NCBI GenBank assembly: GCA_003024985.2
Contig: PXIH01S0009069.1
Strand: one strand, 5' to 3'
DNA from: Euperipatoides rowelli
Taxonomy: Eukaryota > Onychophora > Udeonychophora > Euonychophora > Peripatopsidae
DNA: 11,559 bases
The stretch's first letter is position 1; every line of letters begins with the position of its first letter. The notes beneath the pieces were generated by a model. It searched no databases and was not told the DNA's origin. It was given only the letters and a program-made list of their open reading frames with translations. Positions 7,306-11,559 of the stretch are shown piece by piece. The position numbers were made by a program, and so were the translations under genes.

Positions 7306-7910
7306 TTATAGAGAATGAAAAAAAGAAATAAGACTTATGAAGAATTTAACATTTTGACAATATTTGCAATCGTGAGTTGAGTTGAGTTGAGTTCGTATAC
7401 CTCTTGGTTCTTGCAAAGTTTCTAAACAATCTATCAGCAATATGAGTGTTATGAGTGGACACTTTTTACCAGTAACAGGGAGAAATTGAGAGTAGACATC
7501 TTGAAAAGAAGCAACATATTTCTTCATCAAGGAATTTCTTCTCTCTTTAAGGGTGAGGGAATGATTATATGAAATAAATTCATTACCCATAACAATACGA
7601 ATAACTCTTTTTTGCAGCATCTCAATAGAATTTGATTGATTTTGAGTAATTATTGCATTTGTCCAAATCTGTGCGCAATACTCAGTGCTACGTCTTATAA
7701 ATATTTTATATATGTTAATAAGGGTTGATTTATCCATACCTAATCTTTTCAATTTATATATCAAAAAAGTTTTTTGCTGGTATTCGAAATAATAAGTTGA
7801 ATGTGTGCTTCCCATTTTAAATCCGATTGGATTATAAGTCCCAGAATTTTACAATTATTTTGCACTTTCAAAATAAACCATTCATGTTTACATCAATAAT
7901 GACTTTATTC
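7306..7910 (-). pseudogene. LINE B ORF2 post-palm and C-terminal region
   Basis: A 169-codon open frame (7815-7306) reads LKRLGMDKSTLINIYKIFIR, then EYCAQIW, IEMLQKRVIRIVMG and LTLKERRNSL. This matches the region after the reverse transcriptase palm in LINEs, 'L...G......L...Y..fi....EY...vW...(Q).(I)E.lQ.ra.R(I)'. Before it, 7910-7815 in another frame gives an 'ILGL.IQSDLKWEAHI'-like junction, the usual lead-in. The frame ends at a stop at 7308-7306, probably the natural C-terminus, because AT-rich 3' UTR-like sequence and an A-rich tail follow. A GAGTT tandem repeat falls inside and encodes part of a TQLNSTHD segment. Confidence 0.75.
7374..7393 (+). repeat. (GAGTT)4 tandem repeat
   Basis: Four perfect copies of GAGTT lie inside the LINE B C-terminal frame. 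Because 20 is not a multiple of three, changes in copy number would shift that frame. Confidence 0.9.
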
Positions 7911-7969
7911 TTTGAAAAATCATGTCACATAATGCATGATTTATTTGAGTTAATAGACATTTTGCATTT

Positions 7970-8388
7970 TTAAACATCATTTAATACTTTTTCAATACAG
8001 TTTTGAGTCACCCGATTTATATAATCTCTTTTACTTATTGCCACTATTGTGATATTGTCTATGAATTTATAATGATTGTCAATATTAATTGCTATTTGAT
8101 TGGTAGAAATAATGAAGATAAGGCCTCCAAGGACTGATCCTTGGGGGATTCCATTAGAAGATATAAAAGAAAATGAGTCACTGGATTGAGGGACTCTTAA
8201 ACTTTGTTTCCTTTGAAACAAGTATGATTTAAACCATCTCTGAATATAACAGGGATATGAGTGATCAAATTATTCGAGATAAACAGATTATGATCAATGC
8301 AATCATAGGCCTTACTAAAATCGGTGACTATAGATGCAGCACAATGACCAGGTGAATCAAGATTTTTAAGAAGGGTATCAATATACAA
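7970..8388 (-). pseudogene. LINE B reverse transcriptase palm (motifs A-C), mutated active site
   Basis: Two overlapping frames. The first (8388-8197) contains IVTDFSKAYDCIDHN, motif A with the catalytic Asp at 8322-8320. The second (8221-7970) contains GIPQGSVLGGLIFII (motif B with PQG) and then YKFIDNITIV, which occupies the position of the YADD box (8065-8054). The expected aromatic-A-D-D is F-I-D-N here: the small residue is Ile and the second Asp is Asn. Apart from that substitution and the frameshift near 8210, the region is readable and close to normal spacing. With the second catalytic Asp gone, the enzyme would not polymerise DNA even if the frame were continuous. Confidence 0.85.
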
Positions 8389-8390
8389 AG

Positions 8391-8780
8391 TTAGTTAATG
8401 GGCTGTGTTCTTTTTGGGAGGGTACCAAACTGGAAAAAATCTATTTGTGATTGTATCGTAGGCAAAAGCTGGTTATATAAGTGCTTCTCGCAAATTTTGG
8501 CCAGGGATGAAAGGATAGAAATCGGTCTAATCTGACTGGGATCTGACGGGAATTTTACTTTGGGGATTGGGATCAAATAGGACAATTTACAAATTTCCAG
8601 GAAAATTCCTGAATCAAAAGACTTATTTAATATCACAGTGACAGGTTGACAAATTTCCACAGAAAATTCATGGAGAAGAAAATTGGGTAAACCATCTGGG
8701 GCAGTAGATGCAGTTGGAGGTATTGATTTCAGTTGACCAAAAGTCCACAAAAAATCAACTGATTCGATATTATGATCCAA
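8391..8780 (-). pseudogene. LINE B reverse transcriptase fingers region
   Basis: A 129-codon open frame contains TAPDGLPNFLLHEF (the 'ApGpDGlp..ll' opening of LINE reverse transcriptases, residues 25-39), VILNKSFDSGIFLEICKLSY ('ilN.Sf..G.fP..wK.a', with P and W lost), LIPIPKV, IRPISILSSLAKICEKHLY ('RPIS(l)l...aKi.E') and DFFQFGTLPKRT ('i...QfGF..g.ST'). These are finger-domain motifs in correct order. A stop at 8393-8391 separates it from the motif A frame that follows at 8388; the two frames are not in register. Confidence 0.85.
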
Positions 8781-8799
8781 TGGTAGAGACTTGATTAGA

Positions 8800-9250
8800 T
8801 TAGATCTGGAACAATTGGTTCATGCATTGTTGCAAGACTTTTAAAGTAATTTAGAATTTCAATAGTAGATTCTGGCTGTGATCTTTTAGGGAAATTAATC
8901 AGGTTTTTTTTTTTTTAATTTTATGGCCAGATGCATTATTAATAATGTCATAAAAAAATTTTGATCCCTTAGTAATATTTTTCATAGTACAATAAAATTC
9001 CTTTGTTTTGGCCATTTTAACACTTTTATTTAATTCTTTTGAAATTGAACTAATTCCTGGTTTATCACCCGATCTGAAAGCAGAATATTCTTTTCATTAA
9101 CCAGTTCAATGATATCGCTATTTATCCAAGAATGATTGCTATTATTAACTTTTTTTACTTTTTTTGGGAATGCCGATTCATACAGATGGAGAAAGACATC
9201 ATTGAATTTTTCGATGGCAATGTTGACATCGCTAATCCGATTTTCAATTA
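8800..9250 (-). pseudogene. LINE B ORF2 linker between endonuclease and reverse transcriptase
   Basis: There is no usual ATG, so two fragments are easily missed. From about 9250 to a TAA at 9032-9030 the frame reads IEKFNDVFLHLYESAFPKK and then NHSWINSDIIELVNEKN, the 'F...f...(y)E..fP.k......pWi...l..l...K' linker of LINE ORF2 proteins. The next piece, from about 9020 to 8800 in another frame, contains MAKTKEFY, KFFYDIINNASGHKI and ESTIEILNYFKSLA, again typical linker sequence ('K.fw..in...g'). No endonuclease remains upstream, so this marks the truncated 5' end. The plus strand offers no competing reading. Confidence 0.7.
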
Positions 9251-9269
9251 AAGTATAAATTAAAGTATA
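9246..9269 (+). repeat. Two tandem copies of a 12-bp unit at the LINE B 5' junction
   Basis: AATTAAAGTATA occurs twice in direct tandem, exactly where the LINE B coding trace begins. It could be a junction artefact of insertion or a chance slippage repeat. Confidence 0.85.
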
Positions 9270-9360
9270 AAATTATTTGAAAAATAAATTATGTAAAATA
9301 ATTAAAATTAAATACAATTAACATTTGCTTACAGCTTTATCTTGTTGCTGTCTAGTTAGA

Positions 9361-9505
9361 CAGGGTTTGGGCAATGTATTTAAAATACATAATGAAAATA
9401 CTTTTGTATTGCAAATACTTTTCTGAAGTATTATTGATTTTTAACAAAAATAAATTTTAAAAGTATTTTGTATTTTCAATACGGTACTCAATACTTTTAA
9501 AATAT
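9361..9505 (+). repeat. Left terminus and subterminal GTATTT/AAATAC repeats of element 2
   Basis: CAGGGTTTGGGCAATGTATT at 9361 is followed by several forms of AATACTTTTGTATTGCAAATAC and AAGTATTTTGTATTTTCAATAC. Subterminal clusters of short repeats are transposase-binding arrays in many hAT elements. That role is inferred here. Confidence 0.65.
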
Positions 9506-10104
9506 GTGTACCAGTAAATATACAGCAAAACGGTACCTATATATTTGTTATTCCAAAAGAAAAAGTCAATGTATTATTTTATCAGAAATAAATAAAATAG
9601 GCCATCAGTAATTCAATGTTTGTGTTATTATATAATATTTAATCAACAGCACCATTATTCTTTCTGTAATTACACTTATCCCATAAAAGTGTGATACAAA
9701 TATTTTTTTTTTTGAAAAACTAATTTAACTAAAAATTGAAATTTAGAAAACTTGAAACTGGCAAGAAATCTCCTAAGTACAACTTCTAGAAATTTCATAA
9801 ATTTCCATTATCATTTTGACATCTAATTGAAGAGGTGGGGGCAATAGTAGGTAAGTGCAAAAACTTAGTTACAAAAAAAAAAATGGGTTTAAACATTTAT
9901 GTTTTCTCCATTTAGGAACTTCAAATTATTAAATTACAATTGATTACACTGTGTCTACATTCACATGCAATATGAATGGCAAAAGTAAAAATTTAGAGAT
10001 AATACAAACAAAAAAAAACTTAAGTGTTCTTATGTTACTATTGCATAGATACCAGCCTGCCTTATCATAAGAAATAAGCACTAAACAATATTCCAACATC
10101 AACA
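9506..10104. other. AT-rich DNA inside putative element 2
   Basis: No open frame of note, no RNA feature and no terminal repeats. Contains short A- and T-runs (9700-9715, 9872-9884, 10008-10018). Confidence 0.4.
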
Positions 10105-10105
10105 T

Positions 10106-10111
10106 TTTATT
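10106..10111 (-). terminator. Candidate AATAAA polyadenylation signal for the 10205 fragment
   Basis: AATAAA on the minus strand, about 95 bases past the stop of the 10205-10585 fragment. The distance suits a short 3' UTR. In DNA this AT-rich the hexamer also occurs by chance. Confidence 0.3.
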
Positions 10112-10204
10112 TTAAATGTACTAGATGTACATAATAACCAGGTTTTCTTATTAATCATTGTTCATAATGTCCCAATTGCACTCAGTTTCGGTGTCTGTTG
10201 CAAG

Positions 10205-10585
10205 CTAACATCCTTCAAGAAATTGTTGGTAGTATGGCTGATTTCGATCACTAAGAAAACAAAGTAAACTCAGTACATCCTTCTTCTTCTTGGCAGCTAA
10301 AACTATCCCATTTGAATCCAACTTCAGTGCTTGAAGAATGACAGCTGAGGAGTTTTCTGATTTCCAGATATCAGTATTCTCTGACATACCAGAATAAGCA
10401 TATGACATGGCAACATTCCCATTTGGAGCATATTTTATGCTCACTGCCTTTGATATTTTTAACTTTGTGGTTTGTTTGAAATGTTCTTCTAGACTCCTCA
10501 TAATCTTGAACATTACCCATCACCATAGAAAATGGATGATTTAAACTTGTTTTTATGACATTCACATACTCTTCTCTAGTTTCTA
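10205..10585 (-). pseudogene. Unrecognised coding-like fragment, possible terminal exon or captured gene
   Basis: I do not recognise the product. The 3' part (about 10460-10205) is open and protein-like: KAVSIKYAPNGNVAMSY, SGMSENTDIWKSENSSAVIL, LKLDSNGIVLAAKKKKDV and LSLLCFLSDRNQPYYQQFL, with a stop at 10207-10205. The 5' part (about 10582-10460) reads well one frame over (EEYVNVIKTSLNHPFSMVMG), so a single indel near 10455-10470 probably broke one frame. Upstream, stops appear in that frame beyond 10583, where GTGTAG could be a splice acceptor. Composition is less AT-rich than the flanks and an AATAAA follows the stop. Options are the last exon of a host gene, a retrocopy, cargo of element 2, or an unfamiliar transposon protein. 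It shows no hAT dimerisation motif, zinc finger or signal peptide. Confidence 0.4.
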
Positions 10586-11084
10586 CACATTATAAGGTCT
10601 TTAGTTTCTGACCACATTAGGAGTAGTAACTGTACACCTAACTGGAAATATGTGTGTTATTGTTATATCATTTGTGTAGAAAGGGTGCTAAAAAATATTG
10701 AACGTCTTGTAGCCTAATGTCAAACTATGTATAAAAGTAAGTCGGAAAAATATTAAGAAAATTACAATATTTGGCTTTATGCTGTGACATCTACTGAACC
10801 ACTGGAAAAAGATAAAAATGAAATTACTTCACTGTTGCATGCAGGAGACTTCAGAGAACATTTTGGATTAATAAAAGACAAACTAGCGTAAAGTCAATAA
10901 TGCTACAATTGCACCCTCTTCTTTAATTTTGCAAAGACATCATCACCTAAATGATCATGTATGCATACTTACTAAAGTTAGTTTTAAAAAATAAAAAAAC
11001 AAAAATTGATGACTAGCATTATAATTATATAACCCAAAAAGCCAATTGACAAACCAAATGATTTTTTTTATTAAAAAAATAATG
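10586..11084. other. AT-rich DNA right of the unidentified fragment
   Basis: A 44-codon plus-strand stretch (10757-10891, ending in TAA) is protein-like, with EPLEKDKNEITSLLHAGDF in it, but has no start codon and no motif I know. The rest is AT-rich with T/A runs. Confidence 0.35.
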
Positions 11085-11192
11085 AAAAGTATTTTGTATT
11101 TCTAACGATTGACAATACAAAAGTACTTTGTAATTTAGATACTTTTAATTTTGAATGTATTTTGTATTTCAAATACATTTTGGGGGAGTAGG
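11085..11192 (-). repeat. Right subterminal repeats of element 2
   Basis: Contains AAGTATTTTGTATTTC, CAATACAAAAGTACTTTG, and TATTTTGTATTTCAAATACA. On the minus strand these resemble the left array at 9361-9505. The final bases are diverged. Confidence 0.55.
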
Positions 11193-11240
11193 CTATTTTG
11201 CATTGTACTTCACATACATTTTTTTAATATTTTGCCAGTC

Positions 11241-11401
11241 CTTTAGATAGAGAAGTTGGTAAGAAGGCTGACCATAAATCTGGCCCACCAGGTTCGAGTC
11301 TGCTTCTGACATAATGCAGGGTTGTCTAGCAGACATGTAAAAAGAAGCTCTAGGTGAAGGTTTTATTAATTTTAGGATATGAAATGATGGTGAGGAAAAA
11401 A
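11241..11401 (+). mobile_element. tRNA-derived SINE (or tRNA pseudogene)
   Basis: An RNA polymerase III A box TAGAGAAGTTGG (11248-11259; 11 of 12 to TRGCNNAGTTGG) is followed 31 bases later by a B box GGTTCGAGTCT (11291-11301; 10 of 11 to GGTTCGANTCC), exactly the tRNA spacing. Between them, an anticodon-arm-like hairpin surrounds the 7-base loop CCATAAA. Counting back from the A box puts tRNA position 1 at 11241. The T-arm and acceptor arm do not pair, so this is not a working tRNA. About 100 bases of non-tRNA sequence follow, ending in an A-rich stretch (11391-11401, GAGGAAAAAAAC), the normal layout of a SINE. The parent tRNA is uncertain; a Tyr-like anticodon loop is one possibility. Length is about 160 bases. 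No clear target duplication was found. Confidence 0.6.
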
Positions 11402-11559
11402 ACAAAGGAAAGGGAAGCTATTAATTCAAAATAACATAACAAATACAATATATAACTTTATAAGGTAGATAATACTGAATAGTATATACTGTATACACAC
11501 AAAAATATAATATACACAGAAGCATGGGTGTCCACTGTCCACAGAGGGTTGGGGGGGGG
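11402..11559. other. AT-rich flank ending in a G9 run
   Basis: Alternating-purine/pyrimidine AT-rich DNA with AGTATATACT (palindromic, about 11481-11490), then CAGAGGGTT and nine G to the window edge. CAGAGGGTTGGGG could be the first bases of another hAT terminus, but too little is visible. Confidence 0.4.

Larger units (their letters stand above)
7196..9250 (-). mobile_element. LINE B: 5'-truncated non-LTR retrotransposon, inactive
   Basis: A second LINE, different in sequence from LINE A. It starts abruptly around 9250 in the linker between endonuclease and reverse transcriptase and continues through fingers, palm and C-terminal regions to a stop at 7306. A plausible A-rich 3' tail on the minus strand is at about 7230-7200 (AATAATAATAAAATAAA). 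5' truncation of this kind is the normal outcome of incomplete target-primed reverse transcription. The coding blocks are in at least four frames. No target duplication was found, partly because the right boundary lies at a 12-bp tandem repeat (9246-9269). Protein motifs place it in the broad Jockey/CR1/I assemblage; I cannot narrow that down. Confidence 0.82.
9361..11192. mobile_element. Probable hAT-like element 2 (right boundary uncertain)
   Basis: The left end CAGGGTTTGGGCAATGTATT, followed by TAAAATAC, matches the common hAT terminus 'CAG.G.TGGGCAA(A/T)GTATTT.AAATAC'. The next ~150 bases repeat AATACTTTT and AGTATTTTGTATTT several times. At about 11085-11192 the same words recur in inverted arrangement: on the minus strand AATGTATTTGAAATACAAAA lines up with AATGTATTTAAAATACATAA at the left. 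The right outermost bases (GGGGGAGTAGGCT) do not match the left terminus well, and I found no convincing target duplication, so the right end may be damaged. If one element, it is about 1.8 kb. Its only coding-like content is the unrecognised fragment at 10205-10585; no hAT transposase motif was seen. Alternatively, two separate hAT relics flank unrelated DNA. Confidence 0.5.

Noticed and set aside
11245-11252. TAGATAGA as right target duplication of element 2 (compare TAGTTAGA at 9353-9360)
   Set aside because: Seven of eight bases match, but the site lies within the tRNA-like A-box region of the SINE, and the adjacent bases match the left hAT terminus only with gaps.
11241-11311. Functional tRNA gene
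   Set aside because: A and B boxes are good, but the acceptor stem and T-stem do not pair, so a SINE head or pseudogene is the better reading.
11193-11405. 70-codon minus-strand frame
   Set aside because: It runs backwards through the tRNA-derived SINE, whose polymerase III boxes are on the plus strand.
1-11559. CRISPR array, bacterial operon, integron or phage-like system
   Set aside because: No regularly spaced repeats, no bacterial gene organisation and no ribosome binding sites. All strong coding traces are eukaryotic transposon proteins.

Overview
The window looks like AT-rich intergenic DNA from an animal nuclear genome. It has no bacterial-style operons, ribosome binding sites or dense coding. 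Almost every recognisable coding trace belongs to an inactivated transposable element. Invertebrate origin, perhaps an arthropod, is my inference from base composition and element types; no host gene fixes the taxon. I found no intact cellular gene and no convincing new biological system. The interest lies in a nested and dated pile of transposons, plus one unidentified coding-like fragment.

Layout from left to right. (1) About 1-1208, minus strand: LINE C, a two-ORF non-LTR retrotransposon of the L1/Tx1 kind. It has a broken gag-like ORF1 with RRM-like sequence and zinc knuckles, followed after a 34-base gap by the first codons of ORF2, whose remainder lies beyond the left edge. (2) 1209-2924: AT-rich non-coding DNA containing one odd GC-richer patch with a long C-run and two palindromes. 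(3) About 2925-6850, minus strand: LINE A, a long Jockey/CR1-type copy with a possible PHD-finger remnant, an AP-type endonuclease, reverse transcriptase and C-terminal region. It is full of frameshifts and has lost the YADD segment. Its 3' UTR is interrupted at 2972-3784 by an 813-bp hAT deletion derivative with matching terminal inverted repeats, a perfect 8-bp target duplication (CATTAGCA) and the first ~60 codons of a transposase. (4) 6851-7195: AT-rich spacer. (5) About 7196-9250, minus strand: LINE B, a different, 5'-truncated LINE with reverse transcriptase blocks, a mutated active-site box and a C-terminal region. (6) 9361 to about 11192: a probable second hAT-like element with a CAGGG terminus and GTATTT/AAATAC-rich subterminal repeats at both ends. 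It surrounds an unrecognised coding-like fragment (10205-10585, minus). (7) 11241 to about 11401, plus strand: a tRNA-derived SINE head with well-spaced A and B boxes. (8) The window ends in a G9 run.

All three LINEs lie on the minus strand, and none can make a working protein as it stands. The order of events that can be read is: LINE A inserted and decayed, then the hAT derivative landed in its 3' UTR. The other elements cannot be ordered from this sequence alone.
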